A stretch of DNA of 64,000 nt from Bacteroidales bacterium (lineage in GTDB: Bacteria; Bacteroidota; Bacteroidia; Bacteroidales; F082). The number at the start of each line of letters is the position of its first letter. Position 1 is the stretch's first letter. The notes beneath the pieces were generated by a model. The model did not search any database, was not told the DNA's origin, and worked only from the letters and a program-made list of their open reading frames with translations. Where the stretch lies: NCBI GenBank assembly GCA_030683155.1, contig JAUXMV010000090.1:1-64000 (forward strand), in the 5' to 3' direction. Below are positions 1 through 8,669 of this stretch, in pieces. A program made the position numbers and the translations under genes.

Positions 1-2730
1 ATTTACCGGATAACCAATTGGAGATGACGCTCCTGCAGTAACATTAAATAAAAGTTCAACATTGGATTGGCCATTTAAAGATGCATGGTTTACTGTCGCT
101 GTGTTTACAACAAGTAATGGATCTGGAGAAACCATACTTAGTATGATGTTGCCAACGGCACTGCTTCCGGTATTGGAAAGGGTAACGCGGATGTCAGCAG
201 TTTCACCTGGATCGAGGATTCCATCACCATTTCCTGTGGCAGTATCGATGATAAATATGTTTGAACTGATTGACAAAACAGGCGCTTGAATGGTAATGCG
301 TAAAGTGGATACCCAGGTATCGCTTCCATCTGTGATGCTTATCGGGAAGCTGGCTACATGCTGGTTTGGAACAAAATTAGCGATGCTGAAAGTAAAGGCG
401 TTGTTAACAGTGGTTGTACCTCCGTTAGGAATAGCAGTGAAATTTTGCACAGCAGCGCTGGATAATGTCACATAGCTGTCGGTTCCGGAAATCGTTGCTG
501 TTAAAGCAGCCGATGGGTCAGCACCAACATTTTTGAGTGTAACATTCACAGAAATAGTTTCACTATAGTCAGCAAGTCCATTGTTATTGCCATTCTGATC
601 ATTTATTGTATAGCTGTCAAGAACAACATAAGGGCCAACAAGCGCAGCAGCCGGAACTTGCATCATATATGGAACATGCTGTGGTTTAGTAACAACAATA
701 TCAACGTTTCCGGAAGAAAGTACAGGTTCAATACCAACTTCAACCACGCCTGAAGCACCAACCAAAGCCGCTCCATGAAGAACGCCATCTTTTGAAATTG
801 CGACATAAGAACCAGGCAATGCAGTTACTTCGTAAGTATTTAATCCAATAGGAAGAATTGGCATATGGGAAACAACATTATCACTTCCTTCGGTATGGTA
901 AATTACAAGTGACGGATCACCAAGAACATTGTAAGCTTGCCAGTAGTATGTTGGGCTTGAGTGACTTGGGTAACCCTGAACATGAACTTCTGTGACTGCA
1001 AGATTACCTACCATAACACTTCCTCCAGTTGAAACATAATCACTTACAAAAGGAGCATCGTACACGCCTAAAGAAGTTTCAGCAACAGTTGGAACATATC
1101 CGTTGTTGGTTCCAACAATAGGAAACGCACCAACAGCCCAATAAAAATCTTCAAACCAATAGGAGCTTGGCGAAGATCCAATATAGGCAACGGCACCTTT
1201 GTTAGGAGCGCGCATCCAGGTTTCTCCAATACACTCTGCATAACCGAAATCAGCAGCAAGACAGCAATTGCCAACTGCCAAAGGATATTTGTCCTGATTG
1301 GTGAAAGCATTAACAGCAGATTGCGTAAGACTTGGGTCACCCCAAACAGTTTCAGCACAGTGAGCAGTATAATTGATGAAACCAACGGCGATTCTTTCTG
1401 GACCATAGCAACCTGTATATGGACTGGTCAGGTATGAATAGACATCTGTAAATCCATGTGCTGCATTATAATAATTTTGCGTTGCATATTGAATAGTAGG
1501 TTGACCTACGCGCGGATTCCAGGTGCCATCAGCGCCGGCGATGAGTGTTGTGCGATTGAGATAGGTTGGATCAGAGAACTGATATTTTTCGTAGTACAAA
1601 GTTTTTTCAATCTGAGGAATCAACTGTGCTGAATTTCTTGCAGAAAAACGACCATAATACATCTCGGGGAAATAGTCGCCGTCAGTACTTGCATAATAAA
1701 GGTCGGTCATTTTTTGTGAAGAAGAACCCTGAATTGCTGGAATTTGCGGAGTGTCACCAACGAAAAGAACAAAACTTGGTGCAGGATTTTCAGGCGTTCC
1801 GGCATTATATTGCGCATGAACCCAGGTTTGAATTTGTGCATAAGTTGTGCCGATAACGTCGGTGTATGCAACAACTACATGAAATCCTTTTTTTGTTTTC
1901 CATTCAATAAATGGTGCAAGATCGTTTTCGAACATTCTGTCAGAAACGATAAGATATTTAACAGGATATTTTGTGAGGTCAGGATGCTGAGGGTAATCAC
2001 GTCCCGGATTATTGAGCAGTTTATTCTGAATAGCATCAAAATAAGGTGAATAAGTTGAAGCTTTTATATAATCAGTGAGTACTTTATCAACATTGGAATA
2101 GGTTACTTCAATTTCGATATCGTTGTAAACTCTGATAATTCCCTGGACAGGGTTGTAGCTTACAGGTGCAACTGTTAGACGCGCAATGCGATAGCTGCGC
2201 AAAACTCCTAAAACTTCAATAGAAGCAATATCGTGGCTTATGAAAGCGTCTTTCTGATACATTTTTTCAAGATACTCAAAATCTACGTCTTCTACTGACT
2301 GATCTTTACGTAAAGAAGGTTGTACAGGCATCACGCGGTGTTCGATGCCATATTCATTTAGTGTGTACTCACTAACATTGTAGTTCAATACTTTTACTGA
2401 AACATCGGCTCCAAAAGGAATTTCAATCAAATGCTTCGAAGCAGGAAGCTTTGGTGTGCCGATTTCTCCAATGGCATAAGTGCCCGGAATAATGAGTTCA
2501 TTGAAAAGACCACGTTCAGCTTCAATGCCAAAAGAGGTCAATCCCGAATAAGTGTAAGTTACTTTTGTCTTGTTGAGGTTATCCTCTGTTACAAGTACCT
2601 GACTTGAAGCACGACCAAAATCGATCGTCTGTGCCATTGTCTTAACTCCAAAAAGCATCACTGCCATCGCAATCATGCCAATTGTCAACAATTTTTTGCC
2701 TGAGGCAAAAAGTGCGTAATTTTTCTTCAT
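1..2730 (-). CDS. Gingipain-like C25 cysteine protease, secreted, 3' end beyond window
   Basis: The reading frame is open from an ATG at 2730 to the window edge: 910 codons with no stop, so the C-terminus is missing. A signal peptide covers about residues 1-34 and ends in TMAQ. Next come a propeptide-like region (to about 235) and a peptidase C25 domain. The motif TAHCAETVWGDP places the catalytic His at 457, and GNCCLAADF gives Cys489/Cys490. Gingipains have 33 residues between His and Cys, so Cys490 is the likely nucleophile. Gingipains have Gly after the His; here it is Cys458. The distal part has Ig-like modules with calcium-loop-like motifs (NDQNGNNNGLADYSE, GNGDGILDPGE), as in other T9SS cargo. 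A T9SS sorting domain is expected beyond the edge but cannot be seen. A -7 box at 2793-2800 lies upstream. Confidence 0.9.
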   Translation of the reverse strand, partial: MKKNYALFASGKKLLTIGMIAMAVMLFGVKTMAQTIDFGRASSQVLVTEDNLNKTKVTYTYSGLTSFGIEAERGLFNELIIPGTYAIGEIGTPKLPASKHLIEIPFGADVSVKVLNYNVSEYTLNEYGIEHRVMPVQPSLRKDQSVEDVDFEYLEKMYQKDAFISHDIASIEVLGVLRSYRIARLTVAPVSYNPVQGIIRVYNDIEIEVTYSNVDKVLTDYIKASTYSPYFDAIQNKLLNNPGRDYPQHPDLTKYPVKYLIVSDRMFENDLAPFIEWKTKKGFHVVVAYTDVIGTTYAQIQTWVHAQYNAGTPENPAPSFVLFVGDTPQIPAIQGSSSQKMTDLYYASTDGDYFPEMYYGRFSARNSAQLIPQIEKTLYYEKYQFSDPTYLNRTTLIAGADGTWNPRVGQPTIQYATQNYYNAAHGFTDVYSYLTSPYTGCYGPERIAVGFINYTAHCAETVWGDPSLTQSAVNAFTNQDKYPLAVGNCCLAADFGYAECIGETWMRAPNKGAVAYIGSSPSSYWFEDFYWAVGAFPIVGTNNGYVPTVAETSLGVYDAPFVSDYVSTGGSVMVGNLAVTEVHVQGYPSHSSPTYYWQAYNVLGDPSLVIYHTEGSDNVVSHMPILPIGLNTYEVTALPGSYVAISKDGVLHGAALVGASGVVEVGIEPVLSSGNVDIVVTKPQHVPYMMQVPAAALVGPYVVLDSYTINDQNGNNNGLADYSETISVNVTLKNVGADPSAALTATISGTDSYVTLSSAAVQNFTAIPNGGTTTVNNAFTFSIANFVPNQHVASFPISITDGSDTWVSTLRITIQAPVLSISSNIFIIDTATGNGDGILDPGETADIRVTLSNTGSSAVGNIILSMVSPDPLLVVNTATVNHASLNGQSNVELLFNVTAGASSPIGYPVN

Positions 2731-2792
2731 TTCGAATAGTTTAAGAATAAATTTAGTTTTGGTTTCCCAAAAAATGGGATTATTTTTCGAGG

Positions 2793-2800
2793 CAAATTTA
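2793..2800 (-). promoter_or_regulatory. Bacteroidota -7 box for the C25 protease gene
   Basis: The minus strand reads TAAATTTG, a full match to TAnnTTTG, 63 bases upstream of the ATG. No convincing TTTG -33 element is seen. Confidence 0.45.
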
Positions 2801-2846
2801 AGTTTTATTAACAAGATAGACATAATAAACTGACTAAATTATTTAA

Positions 2847-2884
2847 CATTTGTTTGTGTTTTTTAAAAAAAACACAAACAAATG
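2847..2884. terminator. Long AT-rich perfect inverted repeat
   Basis: Arms 2847-2864 and 2867-2884 are 18-base exact reverse complements separated by two bases. It lies between the tyrosine operon terminator and the C25 protease promoter. It could be a second terminator or a protein-binding palindrome; the stem is mostly A:T, so strength as a terminator is uncertain. Confidence 0.45.
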
Positions 2885-2919
2885 ACTCATTTGCAAAATC
2901 GATTTAGGTCAAATATTTT

Positions 2920-2954
2920 AAACCCTGTCAGGTTTTTCAGTTCTGACAGGGTTT
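2920..2954 (-). terminator. Hairpin terminator of the tyrosine operon
   Basis: Arms 2920-2931 (AAACCCTGTCAG) and 2943-2954 (CTGACAGGGTTT) are exact reverse complements around an 11-base loop, 20 bases after the last stop codon of the operon. The T-run is interrupted. Confidence 0.6.
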
Positions 2955-2973
2955 TCAAGGGAAACGTGAGTTG

Positions 2974-3846
2974 CTATAATTGCGATACAAGCATGCAAAG
3001 AGCATCAAAAGGTTTATTTTCCGCTAAAGTTTTTTTAATCAGCTCAAAAAAAACTTGCGGTTTTTTTTGATAAAGATTTTGAATCTCAATATTATTTTTG
3101 AAATCCTTTAGCTCGTCTTCTTCAGGAAATTTTTCTAAATTTCCCAATTGCCCAAGATCGTTACCACTTAAATAGGCATTGAATTTAATTGCTTCAGGCA
3201 GTGCATCGATTCCAATACCGGTTTTTGCAACTGGCTTAGGAACAATAAATCTCGCCATTTCATTGGTTCTGACATAAAAATCTCCTCCCATGCGCCCGAT
3301 AAGATCGATTTTTCCCTGATCAATTTCGTTTTTTTCGTCCAGAACATCTTCGGAAATATGAATGAGCAAAATATCACAAATCACTAAGTTACCGGCACCT
3401 GGTCCATCACCTGTTTCTATTATCTGTCGTACCTTACATTCGTATTGAACAGGTGATTCTTTTACACGAAACGGACGTATTAGCTCAGAAGCCAACTGGG
3501 TAAATCCTGCTTTAATAAATTCATTTACGCCTTTCGGGTATTCGCAGCTTGCCAGGCTCATCTGCTGAACCATGTCATATGTCACAACATTGATTACAAC
3601 TTCAGGCACTTCAAGCAGGTTTTCGAAAGTGTTTTTAGTAGTATTATCGCGACCTTTGCGAGAAGGCGAAAAAACCAAAGTGCCGGGATTCACTCCAAAA
3701 GCGTTGAAAAAGCTAAAAGGTGAAAGATTTGGATTTCCTTCCTTATCTATCGTGCTTGCAAAAGCAATCGGACGCGGAGCAATACTGCCAAGCATGATTC
3801 TATGCAAATATTGCTGTTGGATGTTTTGTGCATCTAATGTAATCAT
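2974..3846 (-). CDS. Flavin reductase-like protein of the tyrosine operon (FMN-binding split barrel)
   Basis: This 290-residue protein matches the flavin reductase / DIM6-NTAB family: an N-terminal split barrel with APRPIAFAS near residue 23 and NLSPFSFFNAFG near 39, which usually bind FMN. It starts 6 bases after the fahA stop, so it is very likely cotranscribed with fahA, hpd and hmgA. About 80 extra C-terminal residues follow the barrel, and their role is unknown. The pathway still needs a maleylacetoacetate isomerase and none is present in the window; this gene occupies the place where maiA sits in many proteobacterial operons, but nothing in its sequence shows isomerase activity. Function in the pathway is inferred only from position. 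Confidence 0.8.
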   Translation of the reverse strand: MITLDAQNIQQQYLHRIMLGSIAPRPIAFASTIDKEGNPNLSPFSFFNAFGVNPGTLVFSPSRKGRDNTTKNTFENLLEVPEVVINVVTYDMVQQMSLASCEYPKGVNEFIKAGFTQLASELIRPFRVKESPVQYECKVRQIIETGDGPGAGNLVICDILLIHISEDVLDEKNEIDQGKIDLIGRMGGDFYVRTNEMARFIVPKPVAKTGIGIDALPEAIKFNAYLSGNDLGQLGNLEKFPEEDELKDFKNNIEIQNLYQKKPQVFFELIKKTLAENKPFDALCMLVSQL

Positions 3847-3852
3847 AGATAA

Positions 3853-5115
3853 TTATTTAGCTGGTAGAATTTTAGTTTCACATTCCCCAAAACCAATTCG
3901 CATATCTTTGTTCTGAGCATAACCTTTCATTATGATGGTATCATTGTCATGAACAAATATTCTTGTGCTATTATCTTTCATTGTTATTGGTTTTGTGCCT
4001 TTCCAGCATAATTCAAGCATCGATCCGTATGAATCCGGAGTTGGCCCGCTAATGGTTCCAGAGCCATACATATCGCCAGGATTGATGTTGCAGCCTGATA
4101 CGGTTTGATGTGTCAATTGCTGCGCCATGCTCCAATACATATATTTATAGTTTGACTGACTGATTTGAGAGCTGTCAATATTTTCTGGTTTCAGAAGTAC
4201 TTCAAGATGAATATCAAAGTTGTTTTTTCCCTCATGCTGAAGATAGGGGAGTGGCTTTGGTTCTTGCACCGGGCTTTCAGTTCTGAATAGTTCAAGTGCT
4301 TCCAGCGTTACAACCCAAGGCGAAATTACTGAGCCAAAACTTTTTGACAAAAATGGTCCTAAAGGCACATATTCCCATTTTTGAATGTCTCGCGCTGAAA
4401 GATCGTTAAAAAGCACAAGACCAAAAATGTAATCCTCAGCTTTTGAAATATCGATAGATTCTCCCAGTTTCGTTGGTCCGGATGTAATGAAAGCCATTTC
4501 AAGTTCAAAATCAACCTGCTTGCTGGCCCCAAAAACCGGAGGCTGTTTGTCGTCAGGACGGGTTTGACCTTTTGGACGATGAATGTTAGTTCCTGAAACA
4601 ACGATTGAAGACGACCGGCCGTGATAGCCTACCGGCAAATGACGCCAATTGGGTAAAAGTGCATTGGCAGGGTCACGAAACATTACGCCAACATTGGTTG
4701 CATGTTCAATACTGGAGTAAAAATCAGTGTAATCCCCAACATGAACAGGAAGTAACATTTGAACTTCTTCGATGGAGAAAACTGCTAAATCACAGGCTTT
4801 TTGGTTGTTCTGAAGTTCACGGTAATCGACAGAAAGAAGTTTTTGAAGATGCTGCCTGACGGCATTGGTCTTTTTTTTGCCTAAAGCGATGAATTCATTC
4901 AAAACGGGTTGATAAAACACACTCAGGTCTTCGATATCAAGCTCGTCAAAAAAACCAAAATCGGCCAAAACAGACAAATCGATTACTTTATCGCCAATTC
5001 TGGTTGCTGGTGAAACTGTTTGTCCATAGCTGATAATTCCAAAAGGGATGTTTTGTATGGGAAAGTCACTGCCCTCCGGGACATCAATCCAGGATTTCAT
5101 TAAATCTATTTTCAT
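3853..5115 (-). CDS. fahA: Fumarylacetoacetase
   Basis: The 420-residue product hydrolyses fumarylacetoacetate to fumarate and acetoacetate, the last step of tyrosine breakdown. Length and order of motifs fit the full-length, eukaryote-like FAH: an N-terminal SH3-like domain, then the catalytic domain with DYTDFYSSIEHATNVG (near 127), LPVGYHGRSSS (near 158) and FELEMAFI (near 203), which supply the metal and substrate ligands. The start is ATG at 5115, 48 bases after hpd ends. The downstream flavin reductase gene begins 6 bases after its stop. No key residue looks missing. Confidence 0.95.
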   Translation of the reverse strand: MKIDLMKSWIDVPEGSDFPIQNIPFGIISYGQTVSPATRIGDKVIDLSVLADFGFFDELDIEDLSVFYQPVLNEFIALGKKKTNAVRQHLQKLLSVDYRELQNNQKACDLAVFSIEEVQMLLPVHVGDYTDFYSSIEHATNVGVMFRDPANALLPNWRHLPVGYHGRSSSIVVSGTNIHRPKGQTRPDDKQPPVFGASKQVDFELEMAFITSGPTKLGESIDISKAEDYIFGLVLFNDLSARDIQKWEYVPLGPFLSKSFGSVISPWVVTLEALELFRTESPVQEPKPLPYLQHEGKNNFDIHLEVLLKPENIDSSQISQSNYKYMYWSMAQQLTHQTVSGCNINPGDMYGSGTISGPTPDSYGSMLELCWKGTKPITMKDNSTRIFVHDNDTIIMKGYAQNKDMRIGFGECETKILPAK

Positions 5116-5163
5116 GCTGAAATATGGTTTTATAAACCAATGCTATTTTTAGTCCATTATAAA

Positions 5164-6261
5164 TCAAAGGGTTCCTCTGCTTGCCTGTTCAAGTTCTATC
5201 GCTTCAAAAAGGGCTTTAAAATTTCCTTTACCAAAAGATTTGGCTCCTTTACGTTGAATTATCTCGAAAAATACTGTAGGACGGTCTTCAACAGGTTTTG
5301 TGAAAAGCTGCAAAAGATAGCCATCTTCATCACGGTCAATCAGAATTCTCAGTTTTTTCAGCGTTTCCAGATCTTCTTCAATCTCCTTAACTCTGTCGAT
5401 AACTGTATCATAATATGTGTCTGGAACATGCAAAAATTCAACACCTCTGGCCTTAAGTTGTTGAATTGTTTCAACGATATTCTCTGTAGCCATTGCAACA
5501 TGCTGTGCGCCTGCACCCCGATAAAATTCGATATATTCCTCTATCTGAGATTTTTTTCGACCTTCAGCAGGTTCATTGATTGGGAATTTAATGCGCATAT
5601 TATCATTGGCCATCACCTTACTCATGAGCGCTGTGTATTCTGTCGAAATATCTTTGTCATCAAAGGAAACAAGTTGCTCAAATCCCATCACCTTTCCATA
5701 AAAATTGACCCATTTATTCATCTCGCCCCAGCCAACATTTCCAACGATATGATCTACATATTTGAGCCCGGTTTCAGCAGGTCGATATTCCGGCTCCCAT
5801 TTTCTGAATCCCGGCATGAAAGCGCCGAAATAGTTTTTTCGCTCAACAAAAACATGCACTGTTTCACCATAAATATGAATTCCGCTTAAAATAATTTCAC
5901 CATATTCATCAATGATTTTTTTTGGCTCCATATACGAACGCGCGCCTCGCGAAGTGGTTTCTTTCCAGGCTTTTGTGGCGTCATCGACCCAAAGAGCGAT
6001 TGTTTTGATTCCGTCGCCGTGTGCTTTCTGATGTTCGGCAATGGGAGACTCAGGGATGAGTGCGGTAGTAAACACAAAAGTGATTTTTCCTTGTCTCAAA
6101 GCGTAGGAAGCGCGATCTTTCAGGCCTGTTTCCAACCCTGCATAGGCCAATGGCTGAAAACCGAATGCTGTTTGATAAAAATGGGCGGACTGTTTGGCGT
6201 TACCCACATAAAATTCAACATAGTCTGTTCCTTTTAAAGGAAGAAAATCTGTATTGCTCAT
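5164..6261 (-). CDS. hpd: 4-hydroxyphenylpyruvate dioxygenase
   Basis: The 365-residue enzyme is an Fe(II), O2-dependent dioxygenase that turns 4-hydroxyphenylpyruvate into homogentisate. It has two vicinal-oxygen-chelate halves. Iron ligands can be placed at the His of YVDHIVGNVG, the His of GAQHVAMAT and the Glu of VFFEIIQRKG; the C-terminal GKGNFKALFEAIE helix that closes the active site is present. It lies between hmgA and fahA on the same strand. Because O2 is a substrate, the gene implies at least microaerobic life. Confidence 0.96.
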   Translation of the reverse strand: MSNTDFLPLKGTDYVEFYVGNAKQSAHFYQTAFGFQPLAYAGLETGLKDRASYALRQGKITFVFTTALIPESPIAEHQKAHGDGIKTIALWVDDATKAWKETTSRGARSYMEPKKIIDEYGEIILSGIHIYGETVHVFVERKNYFGAFMPGFRKWEPEYRPAETGLKYVDHIVGNVGWGEMNKWVNFYGKVMGFEQLVSFDDKDISTEYTALMSKVMANDNMRIKFPINEPAEGRKKSQIEEYIEFYRGAGAQHVAMATENIVETIQQLKARGVEFLHVPDTYYDTVIDRVKEIEEDLETLKKLRILIDRDEDGYLLQLFTKPVEDRPTVFFEIIQRKGAKSFGKGNFKALFEAIELEQASRGTL

Positions 6262-6314
6262 TTGTTACTTTTTTGCGGTTTAAATTTTTTGTTGTTCATG
6301 CTTTTTTTTTAGGC

Positions 6315-7472
6315 TTAAAAAATCCAGCTTTTGTGATAATCAGGATCTTCAATGTCAAATGCTTCCTGAGTAAGCATGAGTGGTTTGAAAGTGTCGACCA
6401 TGACAGCGAGTTCTTCTGTCTTTTTTTGACCAATACTTCTTTCAGCAGCACCCGGGTGTGGTCCATGAGGTATTCCTGTTGGATGCAGTGTGATCATGCC
6501 TTTTTCAATATGGTTTCGGCTCATAAAATCACCATCAACGTAGTAAAGCACTTCATCAGAATCAACATTGCTGTGATGATAAGGAGCTGGTATTGCTTGT
6601 GGGTGATAGTCGTAAAGTCTTGGCACAAAGGCACATGTCACGAATGTGTTTGTTTCAAATGTCTGGTGAACCGGCGGCGGCTGATGAATTCTTCCCGTAA
6701 TGGGTTCAAAATCGTGAATTGAAATGGCAAAAGGATAATGACAACCATCCCAGCCAATTGCATCAAAAGGATGTGATCCGTAAATATAGGGGAAGATGGT
6801 GTCGCTGCGTTTAATTTTTACAAGAAACTCGCCTCTTTCGTCAAAAGTTTTCAAGTCAGAAGGAGTTTTTATGTCGCGCTCATGGAATGGTGCATGTTCA
6901 AGCAGCTGCCCAGTTTTATTGACATATCTTTTTGGAAAACGCAGCGGCAGAAAGGATTCAACAATGAAAAGCCTGTTGTCTTCATTTTCAAAATGCAGCT
7001 GATAAATTGTGCCTCTCGGAATAATAATGTGGTCGCCATATTCAAACGGGATGCTTCCAAAAATCGTTAAAAGTTCACCTTTTCCGCGATGAACAAAAAT
7101 CATTTCGTCGGCCTGTGAGTTTTTAAAGAAATATTCAGTCATTGACTTTTTGGGTGCAGCAAGTGAAATATACACATCGCTGTTCACCAGAACTGCTTTT
7201 CGACTTTCAAGGTAATCTTCTGATGGCTCAATATTGAAGCCTTTAAAACTCCTGTGCTGCATATTTTTTGCAAGCGCAATTTTTGGTGCTACATCAATAG
7301 CTTCTCCGATTTCATTCACTATTGTAGGTGGAAATGCGTGATAAATCAACGAATAGACATCAGAAAAACCTTCTGTTGATACCAGTTCTTCGGCATACAA
7401 ACTGCCATCAGGTTTCCTGAAAATCGTGTGACGCTTGCGAGGCACGTGCCCTCTTGAAAGATATTGTGGCAT
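6315..7472 (-). CDS. hmgA: Homogentisate 1,2-dioxygenase
   Basis: This 385-residue cupin-fold enzyme opens the homogentisate ring with O2 to give maleylacetoacetate. The C-terminal part has the family iron-binding region PYHHSNVDSDEVLYYVDGDF followed by HPTGIPHGPHPG, giving two His and one Glu ligand. It is first in the operon (hmgA, hpd, fahA, flavin reductase), with 53 bases before hpd. It is somewhat shorter than the roughly 430-residue proteobacterial enzymes, as is usual for Bacteroidota homologues. It is divergent from the ene-reductase gene. Confidence 0.94.
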   Translation of the reverse strand: MPQYLSRGHVPRKRHTIFRKPDGSLYAEELVSTEGFSDVYSLIYHAFPPTIVNEIGEAIDVAPKIALAKNMQHRSFKGFNIEPSEDYLESRKAVLVNSDVYISLAAPKKSMTEYFFKNSQADEMIFVHRGKGELLTIFGSIPFEYGDHIIIPRGTIYQLHFENEDNRLFIVESFLPLRFPKRYVNKTGQLLEHAPFHERDIKTPSDLKTFDERGEFLVKIKRSDTIFPYIYGSHPFDAIGWDGCHYPFAISIHDFEPITGRIHQPPPVHQTFETNTFVTCAFVPRLYDYHPQAIPAPYHHSNVDSDEVLYYVDGDFMSRNHIEKGMITLHPTGIPHGPHPGAAERSIGQKKTEELAVMVDTFKPLMLTQEAFDIEDPDYHKSWIF

Positions 7473-7506
7473 TTTTATTTGGATTGATTATAAATTATAG
7501 TGGAAA

Positions 7507-7514
7507 CAAAATTA
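7507..7514 (-). promoter_or_regulatory. Candidate -7 box of the tyrosine operon
   Basis: The minus strand reads TAATTTTG, matching TAnnTTTG, 34 bases before the hmgA ATG. A matching TTTG -33 element is not evident. Confidence 0.4.
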
Positions 7515-7522
7515 ACAACTTT

Positions 7523-7556
7523 TTTGTTTAAGAAGGGAGTTCTCAATTTACTTTTG
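7523..7556 (+). promoter_or_regulatory. Bacteroidota promoter of the ene-reductase gene
   Basis: TTTG at 7523-7526 and TACTTTTG at 7549-7556 are separated by 22 bases, close to the usual 19-21. The ATG follows 19 bases after the -7 box, giving a very short leader. Confidence 0.55.
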
Positions 7557-7575
7557 CATAAATTATGATAAGATA

Positions 7576-8667
7576 ATGATAAACAATAAGCCTCTTACAA
7601 AACCACTTTCGACCCCACATCTTGATTTATCCAACAGATTTGTCATGGCACCACTTACCCGTCAAAGGGCTGGTGATGGACTGGCTCCAAATGCATTGAA
7701 CGCTTTGTATTACGGTCAGCGATCCACTGCAGGCCTCATTATCAGCGAAGCCAGTCAGATTTCGCCGCGCGGGTTGGGTTATTCAAATACACCTGGGATT
7801 TATAATCGAAAGCAAATAGAGGGTTGGCGCTTGGTAACTGATGCTGTTCATGAAAAAGGCGGAAAAATCTTTTGTCAACTCTGGCACGTAGGACGTCATT
7901 CTCATCCTTTTTTGCAGGAAGGTGGCGCACTTCCGGTAGCGCCATCAGCAGTTGCAGAACCTGGATTCATTATTACCCCTCGTGGAAAAGTGGAAACTGT
8001 AGTGCCTCATTCATTGACAGTTGAAGAAATCCAAGAAACAATTAGTGATTATCGAAGCGCAGCACTTAATGCAGTTGAAGCTGGTTTTGATGGCGTCGAA
8101 ATCCATGCAGCAAATGGTTATCTTATTGATCAGTTTTTGAATGATAATTCGAACCTTCGCACAGACGATTATGGTAGAACAGTTGCCAACAAATGTCGTT
8201 TAGCGCTTGAAGTCACAAAAGCGATAACTGAGGCTATCGGATCTTCAAGGGTTGGAATCCGGCTGTCGCCTTCAGGGACCAATTTCGGTATCAGAAATGA
8301 AAACCCTGTTGAAATATTTGAGTACCTGGTGAAGGAATTAAACGCTTTCGATCTGGCCTACATTCATCTTATCGAACCCAGAATCGAAAGCCTGAATGAT
8401 TTGCCGAGATATCTCAAAATTTTAACACCACATTTTCGACCATTGATAAAAACTACCTTGATTACAAGTGCAGGTTATAATTTTGAATCTGCAGAAAAAG
8501 CTGTTGTTGAGGGTCATGCAGATTTGGTTGCTTTTGGCAAAATGTATATTTCAAACCCCGATCTTGCTGAAAGATATGTTCTGGATGCTCCACTGACGCC
8601 TTATGACGAAAGTACTTTTTATGGCGGTGGTGCTGCCGGTTATACTGATTATCCCTTTTTTAAATAA
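7576..8667 (+). CDS. Old Yellow Enzyme family ene-reductase (NemA/XenB-like)
   Basis: The 363-residue product is an FMN-dependent alkene reductase with a TIM barrel. MAPLTRQRA near the N-terminus and QLWHVGRHSHP (near 97) are typical. HAANGYLIDQFLNDNSN (near 178) gives the His/Asn pair that binds the substrate carbonyl, and GIRLSPSGT lies in the FMN site. It reduces activated C=C bonds of enals, quinones or nitro compounds in vitro; the natural substrate is unknown, as for most of the family. The next gene begins 2 bases after its stop, so the two form an operon. A link to the divergent tyrosine operon is possible but not shown. Confidence 0.93.
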   Translation: MINNKPLTKPLSTPHLDLSNRFVMAPLTRQRAGDGLAPNALNALYYGQRSTAGLIISEASQISPRGLGYSNTPGIYNRKQIEGWRLVTDAVHEKGGKIFCQLWHVGRHSHPFLQEGGALPVAPSAVAEPGFIITPRGKVETVVPHSLTVEEIQETISDYRSAALNAVEAGFDGVEIHAANGYLIDQFLNDNSNLRTDDYGRTVANKCRLALEVTKAITEAIGSSRVGIRLSPSGTNFGIRNENPVEIFEYLVKELNAFDLAYIHLIEPRIESLNDLPRYLKILTPHFRPLIKTTLITSAGYNFESAEKAVVEGHADLVAFGKMYISNPDLAERYVLDAPLTPYDESTFYGGGAAGYTDYPFFK

Positions 8668-8669
8668 TC

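Noticed and set aside
5140-5889. A 249-codon plus-strand frame antisense to hpd
   Set aside because: It is fully inside hpd on the other strand, its protein has no recognisable pattern, and hpd has clear family motifs.
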